Positions 26,817 to 35,519 are shown, numbered from the stretch's first letter. The stretch: 64,000 nucleotides of DNA from Parvularcula sp039818345 (GCA_039818345.1 JBCBUC010000003.1:144605-208604); one strand, 5' to 3'. The notes: generated by a model from the sequence alone, not told the origin. A program made the numbers and translations.

Positions 26817-28208
26817 TCATGTGGTTTCGCCGATGAGTTCCTTGAGGTTTTTAAGGGCGGCGTCACGCGATACTTGAATTCTGCTCTGAAGCCCACGGAT
26901 CTTTGCCTTTGCTTCATCATCTGCAGGCTTACCGAAACCCGTAAGGCGGCTGTCTCTAGCCCACCTGCGAAGGCCCTTTTCCTTCGACCAGCGTTCTTGG
27001 GTGATCATGTCGGTCAAGTATCGCTTTGGCAGCGTGATTAGGTCCTCCTCATAAGGAATGGGTGATGTGAGTGCGTTCTTCTCGTCTTCAGTTTCATAGT
27101 TGGCTTCGACGTGAGCAATCGCCGCGGCGCTGAACGAAACCAGTCCGTCTCTGATAACTTTTGGCGTGATGCGTCGCCCATCAAACACGGGCTTTGGCGG
27201 TTTGAAATTGAAGGCTCTCGCCGTGCAGTCGACGAATAAGGTATCTGCTGGAAGCTCTCTCTTTTCACTGCCGAATAGCATCGATCCGCTTGAGATCGAT
27301 GTGACACGCAATCCTCTAACAACATTCTCTACCTGCCTTAGGACGGAGAGTTCACCTCTCGAAATCGTAGCCCCGTGGAACATTTCAGGGAACACGGACT
27401 GATCGATGCGAAAAAATTCATCACGCCTTTCCATTTGCAGATAAAGATCGCGAACACTCCCAGCCGCAGCACTGGCTTCAACACGGTTGGTCTGGCTCTC
27501 CATCATCCGCAATAGCCCAGCATCACCCGGCTGCGCTGTTTCTCGATTGATCAGCCAAGATTCACGAGGCCTGACCCAGCATATCTGATCCGCAGGCAAA
27601 CCTTGTCCGATAAGCCAGATGACCACGTCCATCGAGGTCTTTCCACCACCCAACACTGTCACATGACGATGCCCGGATATGTCATCCGGAAGCCGTTTTG
27701 GTGTCGTCAAGGGCGTACCGGGATCAACCGCGAACGCTAAGCGGTGGCTTTCGGGAGTCTCAACTCCGTACCAAGTGGTGTCCACAATCGCTCGCGTGAT
27801 GTGGACGTTGATCGGCCTGCTGGTGACCAAAGACCGAACGGAATGCTCCTGGTTCCAATCACCATCATATTCATGAAGCCCAAGAAACTGGACCCGACCT
27901 GATGATAGCAGGCGCTCGCGGAATGCCTGTTCGAAATGCCCCAACACTTCCAACCCAGTCGCTTGCTCGTAGAGCCCTGCGTTCAAACCGGTCTCTTCTA
28001 TTCGCCCGCTCCCCAAAGGTTGGGAGGCAACCCCATAATAGACCGAAGGCTGGTGCAAGCGAACAAAGGAGTAAGCTTCATTCCAGTGCCCACCAACCTG
28101 GTCTCGCCGGTCAACCAACAAAATACGTGCATCCGTTTGGGCCAACAGCTCATCCGCAATAATGAGCCCCTGAGCACCAGCGCCAACGATCAAGTAATCT
28201 GTATACAC
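26817..28208 (-). CDS. FAD-dependent monooxygenase-like oxidoreductase
   Basis: 463 residues from a GTG at 28208 (AGAGG 10 nt upstream). The FAD-binding motif GAGAQG (9-14) with the acidic strand end LLVDRRDQVGGHW is followed by the second dinucleotide site VTVLGGGKTSMDVV (about 183-196), where the usual GxGxxG reads GGGKTS. Similar to FMO/Baeyer-Villiger-type NAD(P)H monooxygenases, but the fingerprint FxGxxxHxxxW is not seen, so the exact reaction is uncertain. It follows the tautomerase gene by 44 nt and is probably in the same operon. Confidence 0.78.
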   Translation of the reverse strand: MYTDYLIVGAGAQGLIIADELLAQTDARILLVDRRDQVGGHWNEAYSFVRLHQPSVYYGVASQPLGSGRIEETGLNAGLYEQATGLEVLGHFEQAFRERLLSSGRVQFLGLHEYDGDWNQEHSVRSLVTSRPINVHITRAIVDTTWYGVETPESHRLAFAVDPGTPLTTPKRLPDDISGHRHVTVLGGGKTSMDVVIWLIGQGLPADQICWVRPRESWLINRETAQPGDAGLLRMMESQTNRVEASAAAGSVRDLYLQMERRDEFFRIDQSVFPEMFHGATISRGELSVLRQVENVVRGLRVTSISSGSMLFGSEKRELPADTLFVDCTARAFNFKPPKPVFDGRRITPKVIRDGLVSFSAAAIAHVEANYETEDEKNALTSPIPYEEDLITLPKRYLTDMITQERWSKEKGLRRWARDSRLTGFGKPADDEAKAKIRGLQSRIQVSRDAALKNLKELIGETT

Positions 28209-28252
28209 AGTATCAATCCTCTTATCGACCGGTCGGATGTCATATGACGGCT

Positions 28253-28480
28253 TTAAGCAGGCGCCTCGCTAGCAGCCATTGCGTGGACTGAAGCGGCATC
28301 GAGCAGTTGGCCACCAATAGCCCAGTCTCCCTGCTCAACCTCATTGATCCTTACCCACGTGACAGGTCGCATGGCCTCCCCCTCAACCGCGACCATTGCT
28401 TCCGTGACTCCGGTGATGAGGGATTTTTTCTGTTCCTGCGAGAATACGTCCTTGATGACATCAATTGTGACGAGCGGCAT
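28253..28480 (-). CDS. 4-oxalocrotonate tautomerase-like protein
   Basis: 75 residues, starting MPLVTIDVIKDVFSQEQKK, so processing leaves the catalytic Pro1 of the tautomerase superfamily; VTWVRINEV gives the central strand. Strong Shine-Dalgarno AAAGGAG. Slightly longer than the classical 62-residue enzyme. First gene of a tautomerase-monooxygenase pair, divergent from the HxlR regulator. Keto-enol tautomerisation of an unsaturated acid is the usual activity. Confidence 0.88.
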   Translation of the reverse strand: MPLVTIDVIKDVFSQEQKKSLITGVTEAMVAVEGEAMRPVTWVRINEVEQGDWAIGGQLLDAASVHAMAASEAPA

Positions 28481-28570
28481 TGCTGTTCTCCTTTGCTTAA
28501 CTTCGACGCCGAACCATCCGGCGACAAGAACCTATTTGGAGATTTCCGGCGTCGTCGAAAGTTCAGTTGA

Positions 28571-28609
28571 TGAAGGAAAGCACTTCATTTTATGAAGTAT
28601 CGCACTTCA
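28571..28609. promoter_or_regulatory. Candidate HxlR operator array
   Basis: In the divergent region between the tautomerase and HxlR genes. Core palindrome ACTTCAT-TTT-ATGAAGT at 28582-28598. GCACTTCA occurs twice, at 28580 and 28602, exactly 22 bp (two helical turns) apart, and an extra inverted TGAAG half-site lies at 28571. The same short element in both orientations is the expected architecture for a dimeric wHTH autoregulator. Confidence 0.7.
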
Positions 28610-28648
28610 CAAAAGAGTCGTTGTCTCCTCTAACAGCCCGAGGTTCCT

Positions 28649-29335
28649 ATGAAGTACGGTCAGTTTTGTCCCATCGCGAAGGCGACTGAAATCCTAGGGG
28701 AGAAATGGACGGTCCTTATTGTCCGCGAGATCCTCATGGGCGCCCAGCGGTTCAACGAGTTGCAACGCGGTCTCGGCGGCATCTCAACAGCCCTCCTGGC
28801 CAACCGGCTTAAGTCCTTAGAGGAACAAGGCATGGTCGTTCGAAGGAAGGTTCAGGGTCAAAAGAGCTACGAGTACCATCCAACTCAAGCTTGCCAAGCA
28901 CTCCTTCCGGTCCTCATCGCGCTTGGCGAATGGGGGATTTGCTGGGCCAAACACACCATTATCGATGAGGATTTTGATGTTGAGTTCTTGATGTTCTATC
29001 TAGAGCGCAGCGTCGATCCTTCAGCAATCCCTGGATCCCGAGCGGTTATCCGCTTTCTTTTCACCGATCTTGAAGAACAGCGCGATTGGTGGCTTTTGGT
29101 TTCGAAAGACTCCGTCGAGCTTTGCCTCAAAGATCCGGGTCAGGATATTGACGTGTACTTCACAGGTACTGTCCGTACCATGACAGATGTATGGATGGGT
29201 GATCGTACGTACCGTGAGGCCCTAAGCTCAGGCGATCTTGATATTCAAGGAGACAAGGCACTCACAAGAAATGTGAGGGCCTGGCTAAAGCCTAGCGTGT
29301 TCGAACAGTCCCCGCGATCAGCTCCGAGTGCCTAG
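28649..29335 (+). CDS. HxlR-family regulator fused to an SCP2-like domain
   Basis: 228 residues. N-terminal HxlR wHTH (about 1-98): CPIAKATEILGEKWTVLIVRE with the conserved Cys7, then RFNELQRGLGGISTALLANRL. The C-terminal 130 residues (FDVEFLMFYLERSVDP..., VELCLKDPGQDIDVYFTGTVRTMTDVWMG) resemble an SCP2 sterol/lipid-carrier domain and may bind a hydrophobic effector. Divergent from the tautomerase-monooxygenase pair, which it probably controls together with itself. Confidence 0.85.
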   Translation: MKYGQFCPIAKATEILGEKWTVLIVREILMGAQRFNELQRGLGGISTALLANRLKSLEEQGMVVRRKVQGQKSYEYHPTQACQALLPVLIALGEWGICWAKHTIIDEDFDVEFLMFYLERSVDPSAIPGSRAVIRFLFTDLEEQRDWWLLVSKDSVELCLKDPGQDIDVYFTGTVRTMTDVWMGDRTYREALSSGDLDIQGDKALTRNVRAWLKPSVFEQSPRSAPSA

Positions 29336-29379
29336 CTCTACCGACGGCGCGTTTGGCGCAAAATCGGACATCAGCACAG

Positions 29380-29407
29380 CGGCTTAAAACGCCCCAAAGC
29401 GGTCGCT
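29380..29407. repeat. Dispersed intergenic repeat, copy C
   Basis: Contains GGCTTAAAACGCCCCAAAGC followed by GGTCGCT. Closest to the consensus of the three copies. Confidence 0.65.
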
Positions 29408-29642
29408 AAACCCCCAACACTCCAAGGACACACATGGTTATTGTTGCCATATCTTGTGTGATTTTATTTATAGGTCTATTTCTTTTAATCGAAATCAAAT
29501 TTCTAATAATAGAAACCACGCGAAATTGAATCAATAAAATTAATTATTGACGAAAGTCGTTCACCGCAGACAGGTGCTCTTTTATACAATCCGTAAACGG
29601 AGCGTGTCCTTATCAAAAAGGATTAGAACTGAAGTGCAAATC

Positions 29643-29657
29643 CTGTTCAATGAACAG
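29643..29657. promoter_or_regulatory. 15-bp perfect palindrome CTGTTCA-A-TGAACAG
   Basis: Seven paired bases around a single central A. Its form suits a dimeric regulator site, but it lies beyond the 3' end of the crotonase gene and 300 nt past the HxlR gene, with no promoter assigned. Confidence 0.4.
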
Positions 29658-29672
29658 AGGTCGGCGTCATAG

Positions 29673-29704
29673 CGCCCAGTAAGCTTCCAAGATCGAACTG
29701 GGCG
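29673..29704. terminator. Hairpin downstream of the crotonase gene
   Basis: CGCCCAGT / ACTGGGCG arms (8 bp) with a 16-nt loop, 58 nt beyond the crotonase stop. No U-tract on the minus strand, so a factor-independent terminator is not certain. Confidence 0.4.
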
Positions 29705-29761
29705 TCCAGTAAAACATCAGGCTACGACAGAAATGGTTATGATACCTGCATTCAACAACAT

Positions 29762-30499
29762 CTATTTTTTCAAGAAAGCCGAAATTCGCTCGTCCATATC
29801 GGGTCCCGTGCCTTCTGACTCCATGACTTCCCATTGCAATCCGGCATCCAACCGAGTGCTCTCTGTTGCATCTAAGAGGCGCTTATTTGCGGCGTGCGAG
29901 AACGAGGAGTGTTCGAGTATCTGTCGTGCAAAGGACTCGACGTCCGATTGAAACGACTCCGCGGGCAGGATCAATTCAGCGAGTTTTATTCGAAGCGCTT
30001 CTTCGGCTGGTATCGTTTCAGCTGTGAACATGAGCCTCTTTGCCGTCGAGGCTCCGACCCGTCGCGGTAGGCGTTGGCTCATGCCCCAAACAGGGGTCAG
30101 CGCCCATTTCGCGTGGGTGTCTGCAAATCTTGCATTATCGGCAGCGACGATAAAATCGGTCGCCAACGCAAGTTCTAAAGCTCCCGTGTAGCAATACGAA
30201 TGAACAGCTGCGATGACGGGCTTTGGAAGCTTCTCCATCAGTCGCAGTGTCTCTGAGTGCCAACCTGGCGATGGAACGGCCTCACCTATGGCAATATCCG
30301 CAAGATCATGACCAGCGGAGAAGCACTTTCCTGCACCTTGAATGATAATGGCCCGAGCCGTTTCGTCATGATACAGATCGAGTATGTGGCCCCGCAATTG
30401 TTGAAAGAGTTCCACAGAAAGTGCGTTGAGCTTATCCGGTCGGTTCAATGTCAGCCAACAAAGCCCGTTATCATCAGTGCGTTTTACGAGGTCCGTCAC
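29762..30499 (-). CDS. Crotonase (enoyl-CoA hydratase/isomerase) family protein
   Basis: 245 residues from a GTG at 30499 (GGGAGAAC upstream). Opens with LTLNRPDKLNAL; the oxyanion-hole loop is GAGKCFSAGHDL (55-66) and GALELALATDF carries Glu109, equivalent to the first catalytic Glu of hydratases. The second catalytic Glu (in ...FGQPE in hydratases) is replaced: the segment reads RFADTHAKWAL, with His129. Simple hydration is therefore doubtful; isomerase, hydrolase or another crotonase chemistry on a CoA ester is possible. Third in a minus-strand series after the TonB receptor and serine hydrolase. Confidence 0.87.
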   Translation of the reverse strand: MTDLVKRTDDNGLCWLTLNRPDKLNALSVELFQQLRGHILDLYHDETARAIIIQGAGKCFSAGHDLADIAIGEAVPSPGWHSETLRLMEKLPKPVIAAVHSYCYTGALELALATDFIVAADNARFADTHAKWALTPVWGMSQRLPRRVGASTAKRLMFTAETIPAEEALRIKLAELILPAESFQSDVESFARQILEHSSFSHAANKRLLDATESTRLDAGLQWEVMESEGTGPDMDERISAFLKK

Positions 30500-30671
30500 G
30501 AACGTTCTCCCATTCTTTTTCTTTACACAGAGATCATCGCCTCAGGTGTCACAATCATTTTTTCGGTTTACGGATCGTAGTGTAGTCCATTCAACGCGCA
30601 ACCTCCATCGAATACGCGCCCATTTTTCTGGCATGATGCTCCCCCCCAACAGAGCATTCACGACAAGAATT

Positions 30672-31808
30672 TTATTGATCAAAGCTTGAGTATACAGCTT
30701 GGATCAAGGCGAGACTTCGAGGGTCAGCAACGATATCCGTTCCTGTCTGATTCATTGTGTAGGCCACACCAAGGCCCGTCATGGGGTCCCCAAATGCGAA
30801 GGACCCGCCCCAGCCAGAATGTCCAAAACTCTCAGGATTAGGTCCGTACAAATGATCAGCATTCAGTAAGAAACCACACCCCCACCGGACATCCATGGAT
30901 ATAACGGCATCGACCCCTTCTATCTGTGGGCGGATTGCCTGCTTCAAGGTCTTCTCGCTCACAACCGTTTTTCCATTTATTTTTCCGTCTGATGCGAGGG
31001 CGCTGTACAATTGCGCAAGAGCATTTGCCGTTGCATGGCCGTTCGCAGACGGAATTTCTGCTTTACGCCAATCGGTCAAATTCGCGACAATTGGCTCCAT
31101 TGGTGGGTTGGCAAACGCTGCGATTTGCGGCGGTGTGGGCATCTGCACAAGCTCATCTGAATCTGTGTGAGATGCTGCAATTAAGTCAGATACGCGCGAT
31201 TTCTCCGAGTCAGGAAGGCCGATAAATATGTCGAGCCCCAATCCTTGCCGCAGCTCATCTTCAACGAATTGTGCAACGGACCGCCCTTCTGCGCGCTTCA
31301 GGAGCGATGACGCCAAAGCGCCCATGGACAGGGCATGATAGCCAGATTGCTCACCGGGCGTCCAAAATGGCTCGGCTGCGGCCAATCGCGTTGCGGCAGA
31401 CTCAATATCGAGGAGATCTTCAAGTGTCGCTGGATCCCTAAATCCGCATAGTCCCGCCTGGTGGGAAAGCAGCATTGCCACGGTCACGTTTTCTTTTCCG
31501 GCGACACCAAATTCGGGCCAGTATTCAGCAACCTTGTCTTCGTAAGCGAGTGCTCCTCGATCAACCGCCATTGCAAAACACGTCGCCGTGATGCCTTTGG
31601 TTGTCGACCATACATTTACCAGCGTCTTCTCATGCCACGGTTCGCTGCGGTCTTCGGTGATATGACCGCCCCACAAACCAACCAATGGCTCTCCGTCTTT
31701 GAAGACAGAAAAAGACGCACCAACATCGCCATGGCTCTTAAAGTTTTCTTCGAACGCGAGTTTGACCGCACTGAATCGGTCGTCACAAATTCCATTTGCC
31801 TGGATCAC
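30672..31808 (-). CDS. EstB-like serine hydrolase (class C beta-lactamase fold)
   Basis: About 378 residues from the GTG at 31808, chosen because AAAGG lies 8 nt upstream and homologues usually begin near CDDRFSAV; the frame opens at 31862. SxxK catalytic motif WSTTKG (Ser68, Lys71), Tyr157 in SGYHALSMG, and HSGWGGS late in the protein correspond to the beta-lactamase/esterase active site. Esters, not beta-lactams, are the normal substrates of this branch. No signal peptide, so cytoplasmic. Between the TonB receptor and crotonase genes. Confidence 0.88.
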   Translation of the reverse strand: MIQANGICDDRFSAVKLAFEENFKSHGDVGASFSVFKDGEPLVGLWGGHITEDRSEPWHEKTLVNVWSTTKGITATCFAMAVDRGALAYEDKVAEYWPEFGVAGKENVTVAMLLSHQAGLCGFRDPATLEDLLDIESAATRLAAAEPFWTPGEQSGYHALSMGALASSLLKRAEGRSVAQFVEDELRQGLGLDIFIGLPDSEKSRVSDLIAASHTDSDELVQMPTPPQIAAFANPPMEPIVANLTDWRKAEIPSANGHATANALAQLYSALASDGKINGKTVVSEKTLKQAIRPQIEGVDAVISMDVRWGCGFLLNADHLYGPNPESFGHSGWGGSFAFGDPMTGLGVAYTMNQTGTDIVADPRSLALIQAVYSSFDQ

Positions 31809-31932
31809 GCTAGTCACCTTTGAATGTTGCGGAAACAAGAGACGCCAGATGCGTTTCGGCAACTGGCGTCAGAAGAGTCATTATATAGATCAAATGACGA
31901 ACAGCAGGATGCGCCCTTGGGACGCAAACTTT

Positions 31933-34176
31933 TTAGAAGTCGACCGTTAACTCTGCGCCCCACATCGCAGGTGGTGCAAAGAAGCGTTGATACCAACCAA
32001 AGTCAGTCAAATCGAACGCGTTGGTCAGATAGGCTTTATCGGTGATATTTCTACCGAATACAGCAAAGCCATAACGTCCGTCTGGGGTCGTATAGCCAAA
32101 GCGTGCATTCACCACGGTGTAGGCTTCTTGGCCAGCAAGCGGGTCATTTTCGGTCGTAAAGAACTGGTCGTCCTTATAGCTGAATGACGTTTGCGCATAG
32201 ACGGAACCATAATTGCCTAAGTCATGGTCATAGCGCACAAGACCCGAAACAGAGACTTCTGGTGTGAACGCAATCTGATTGCCAGAGAGATCCTCACCAG
32301 ATCCGCTGACAAAGTTCTGCAGCTCGCTGTCCAGATAAGACGTAGAGAGATTAATGAGCAACCCATCAATCGGATAAGCGGTCACGTCAAGCTCGACCCC
32401 AAACACCTCGGCATCAGCAGCATTGGTCAATTGTGTGACTGGTAAAGAGCCTGAGTTGATCAGTGTAAAAACCTGCAAATCACTAATGTCATTGAAGAAC
32501 ACCGCGCCATTAACACGAAGCATGTCGTCAAAGAGTTCTGATTTCACGCCGATTTCATAGGCATTCACAAATTCAGGATCGTATGGCTGCAAAGCGGCAA
32601 TTGGGTCGAGCTGAAACGCAACGGTACTGCCATCAAACCCGCCACTCTTGAACCCTCGCGACGCACTTGAATAAAGAAGAACATTGTCAACCGGTTGGTA
32701 ATCAACACCAAACTTCCATGAGAAGGCTCCATCATCCGCAGAAAGATCATTAGCGGCGTAAATCGGGACTAGGACAGGTGCAAGAGCAGGCTCGTCGAAG
32801 AAGCCAGCGCCATCAAAGCTCCTGTCTTCGTCAGTATAGCGCCCACCAAGCGTCAACGTCCACTTGTCGCTAATAAAGTAATCAACCTGCCCAAAAATGG
32901 CCAAGGTATCGGTTTCTTGTGTATTGATGGTCCGGATCAATGCAACGGGCAAGCCGCCTGTGAGCGCACCAGTAGGATCGGGCAGCCCGCCTGTTCCGCC
33001 GAATGACACCGGAAGGTTTCGAACGGTGCGCGCCACATCGGTCGCCGAGTCTTGGTCAAGATCCTCAGTAAGGTAATAAAGACCCGCGAGCCAGTTGAAG
33101 CGGTCGGTGCTCCCAACCATTCTGAGCTCTTGAGTGAATGTTTCAGATTCAGTGCCTACTTTTACATCCAATAACTGGTTTGGTCCGGCATCTGTATGAT
33201 CGACATTAAAGTTATCAACCTCGTCATATGCGGAAATAGAAGTGATCGTCACACCACCGAGATCCCACTCCATTTCCAAATAGCCGCCAATGGCATCTAA
33301 GTCGTTATCGTCGATGGGCTCATACTCGCCAACAAAGGGGTCGCCCGTTCCTGCATACCCCAAAGCATCCGTGCCACCAGAGAAGATGCCGAGGAAGTTT
33401 GGTGCTGCCGCTTCGGATTGATTGCTGGCGCCATGAATATTAGCACGTATAAGGAAGTTATCGGTCGCCTGATAGTCAGCAATGCCGCGCCAAGAGAGAA
33501 TGTCATGGCCATTGGTTTTGGTGCCATCCAAAGCATTCTCGGTAAAGCCATCAGAATAGCTGTGCTGGATCGCAACGCGTGCGGCTAGCTTCTCCGTAAT
33601 AGGTCCAGAAATTGCCGCCTCAAATTCCGTGGTCTCAAATTCACCGACCATGGCGCGTGCACTGAACTCAAACTCGTCTGTCGGTTTATTGGTGACTGTT
33701 TTAATCGCGCCGCCGGTCGTGTTCCGGCCATAGAGCGTACCTTGCGGGCCTTTCAACACCTCCACCCGATCAACATCGAAGAACTGGAAGGGCGTCAGTA
33801 CGGGCGAGCTGATGTAAACTTCATCAGAATACAACGCAACTGGACCTGCATTGTTGGAATTGAAATCATTCAGTCCAGACCCCCGCAAGAAGATAATCAG
33901 CTGAGAGCCTTCGCCATTGGTCCGCCCAAGCTCAAGACCTGGAACAAGATTGCCAAGGTCGTCGCTGCCGCTGACGCCGATCTCGTTCAGCGCATCGCCA
34001 CTGAATGTCGCAATACTGATTGGTACGTCCTGGCTGTTTTCTTCCACCTTTTGGGCCGTGACCGTTATGGTGTCAAAAACGCGAACTTCGGGTTTCTCCG
34101 CCTCTTGAGCATACGCGAACGTTAAGTTCGATAGTAACGATGCAGCCGCAGTGATTAGTAGAGCATTCTTTGTCAT
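31933..34176 (-). CDS. TonB-dependent outer-membrane receptor
   Basis: 747 residues with signal peptide ending AYAQ. TonB-box region VRVFDTITVTAQKVEE, plug domain (DDLGNLVPGLELGRTN..., VEVLKGPQGTLYGRNTTGGAIK) and a 22-strand barrel ending ELTVDF. The plug signature and FGRNITDKAYLTNAF tail match the catabolic, sphingomonad-type receptors that import bulky or hydrophobic organic compounds rather than classic siderophore receptors. Strong Shine-Dalgarno GGGAGG. A copy of the TetR-type palindrome lies about 210 bp upstream, suggesting co-regulation with the P450 gene. Confidence 0.95.
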   Translation of the reverse strand: MTKNALLITAAASLLSNLTFAYAQEAEKPEVRVFDTITVTAQKVEENSQDVPISIATFSGDALNEIGVSGSDDLGNLVPGLELGRTNGEGSQLIIFLRGSGLNDFNSNNAGPVALYSDEVYISSPVLTPFQFFDVDRVEVLKGPQGTLYGRNTTGGAIKTVTNKPTDEFEFSARAMVGEFETTEFEAAISGPITEKLAARVAIQHSYSDGFTENALDGTKTNGHDILSWRGIADYQATDNFLIRANIHGASNQSEAAAPNFLGIFSGGTDALGYAGTGDPFVGEYEPIDDNDLDAIGGYLEMEWDLGGVTITSISAYDEVDNFNVDHTDAGPNQLLDVKVGTESETFTQELRMVGSTDRFNWLAGLYYLTEDLDQDSATDVARTVRNLPVSFGGTGGLPDPTGALTGGLPVALIRTINTQETDTLAIFGQVDYFISDKWTLTLGGRYTDEDRSFDGAGFFDEPALAPVLVPIYAANDLSADDGAFSWKFGVDYQPVDNVLLYSSASRGFKSGGFDGSTVAFQLDPIAALQPYDPEFVNAYEIGVKSELFDDMLRVNGAVFFNDISDLQVFTLINSGSLPVTQLTNAADAEVFGVELDVTAYPIDGLLINLSTSYLDSELQNFVSGSGEDLSGNQIAFTPEVSVSGLVRYDHDLGNYGSVYAQTSFSYKDDQFFTTENDPLAGQEAYTVVNARFGYTTPDGRYGFAVFGRNITDKAYLTNAFDLTDFGWYQRFFAPPAMWGAELTVDF

Positions 34177-34386
34177 TATTGCCTCCCATTTGCGTCCAGT
34201 TTGGCAATCATTTCCTTAGAGCGCCGCATCTCCCATCGCGTGACGCGCCAAACGAGGAACGGATCTCCATACGATGCGGTGCCCGACACACGCAGTTACG
34301 ACCGTGCAGCCGCAACAACTCACGATGCGGACTAAGCCCTGAACTCGATTCGATTACGTCATTATGGAAACACCATCATTAAAAAA

Positions 34387-34398
34387 GGTCAAGTGACC
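34387..34398. promoter_or_regulatory. TetR-type operator, copy 1 (TonB receptor side)
   Basis: GGTCAAGTGACC, extended by one pair to AGGTCA-AG-TGACCT, in an A/T-rich context upstream of the receptor gene. The exact reverse complement occurs at 35508-35519. Confidence 0.7.
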
Positions 34399-34662
34399 TA
34401 TTTTGTGAAGGTGTTGATTTTAAATGATGCCCCGAAGGGGGCACGCGGAAGAGGACCTAGTCTCTTACGCCTATACCGTTGATTAGTATTGCGATTTATT
34501 GGAATTCACCCAACCGCAACTGCGCTCAAGACGCTGGTATTTTTGCAACGTTCCAAGAGATTGTTCCGCTGCCGTCATGATCAGGAGTGCAGCGTTTGTT
34601 GCCTAAACACTGCATGTGAGCGGATGCAGATGGCGCGTCTCAAATGTTTGGCGGAGGACATA

Positions 34663-34699
34663 TGATCTCAAAAAATATTCACAGGGTGATTTGAGATCA
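34663..34699. repeat. Perfect 10-bp inverted repeat
   Basis: TGATCTCAAA / TTTGAGATCA arms (34663-34672 and 34690-34699) around a 17-nt loop, 70 nt beyond the tetR stop codon. A-rich sequence follows on the plus strand, so neither strand has the U-tract of an intrinsic terminator. Confidence 0.45.
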
Positions 34700-34768
34700 C
34701 AAAAAAAATAGAAATTTGCAGGACTGTTGCCATACCAGCGGAAAAATCTTCTTGAGGCGCCCTTGGCC

Positions 34769-35437
34769 CTATTTGGCAATCGCAACTTGAAGCAGCGCGG
34801 CCTTGCTGAACTCAGCCAGGCCAGTAACACTTGGCGTGAGTTTCGGATTTGTTTTGAGATAGATTTCAAGCCCATCAATGGATGCTGACATAAACGCAGC
34901 ACGTTGGCGGAGTTCGGTCTTTGTTGCGTCTGGCAGCAGCGGACGCAGCAATCGCGACAGAACATCGAGATCTAACGCGTAAACTTCCTTGTACGCTTCC
35001 GCCAACACAGCAGACCCTGTCTGCGCTTCGCCGAGCATAATGAAGTTACCGGCCTGATCTCGGACCCGCTCCAAGGAGAAATCAATATAAGCTTCCAGGC
35101 GCGCCAGCGGCGTTTCGTAATCTTGGTCGATGACGAGCTTTTGCTGAATATCATAGCGATACACCACGAACTTTCCGAGCGACCGGAGCAAATCATCCCG
35201 GGTCGGAAAATAGTACTGAACCGCAGAAAGCTTCATGCCGAGATGCGCGGCCACTTTGCGCATCGAAAAGTCTGAGAACCCTCGCTCCGCGAGGATTTCA
35301 ATGGTCGCCCCGAGGATGCCCTTGAGGGTCTCTCGTCCCTTTTCATGAACGCCAGAACCGGACCTGTTTCCGAACCGCTGATAGGCAAAGGAATCCAGCG
35401 ATCCTTCGAAGTCTCTTAAGGTGTCTTTCGTTTGCAA
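34769..35437 (-). CDS. TetR-family transcriptional regulator
   Basis: About 222 residues when started at the TTG at 35437, which is preceded by AGGAG at ideal spacing; an ATG at 35503 has no Shine-Dalgarno and would run up to the operator. HTH: ILGATIEILAERGFSDFSMRKVAAHLGMKLSAVQYYFPTRDDLL (about 30-75) is typical of TetR recognition helices. The C-terminal ligand domain is helical. Divergent from the P450 gene; the palindrome GGTCACTTGACC lies between them and is repeated upstream of the TonB receptor, so both transcription units are the likely regulon. Confidence 0.9.
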   Translation of the reverse strand: MQTKDTLRDFEGSLDSFAYQRFGNRSGSGVHEKGRETLKGILGATIEILAERGFSDFSMRKVAAHLGMKLSAVQYYFPTRDDLLRSLGKFVVYRYDIQQKLVIDQDYETPLARLEAYIDFSLERVRDQAGNFIMLGEAQTGSAVLAEAYKEVYALDLDVLSRLLRPLLPDATKTELRQRAAFMSASIDGLEIYLKTNPKLTPSVTGLAEFSKAALLQVAIAK

Positions 35438-35507
35438 TGGGTGTTCTCCTATCGCGGCTTCCCTGCCGGACTTAGGATTGTCGAGCAATCCTGCAATTCC
35501 CATTACG

Positions 35508-35519
35508 GGTCACTTGACC
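35508..35519. promoter_or_regulatory. TetR-type operator, copy 2 (tetR-P450 divergent region)
   Basis: GGTCACTTGACC, identical to copy 1 read on the other strand. A second inverted repeat, GTCACG-GTCTT-CGTGAC, follows at 35535-35551 and shares the GTCAC core. Confidence 0.7.

Larger units (their letters stand above)
29336..29761. other. AT-rich intergenic stretch with a repeat and two inverted repeats
   Basis: About 425 bp without a gene. It holds copy C of the dispersed repeat (29380-29406), a markedly AT-rich section (about 29450-29560), a 15-bp palindrome at 29643-29657 and a hairpin at 29673-29704. Confidence 0.5.
34177..34768. other. Intergenic region with operator and inverted repeat
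   Basis: About 590 bp between the TonB receptor start and the TetR stop. It holds the receptor promoter region with the 34387-34398 palindrome, and a perfect 10-bp inverted repeat at 34663-34699. No supportable gene. Confidence 0.5.

Noticed and set aside
34603..34965. 120-codon Cys/Arg-rich minus-strand frame
   Set aside because: Overlaps the end of tetR in another frame and has an unnatural composition.
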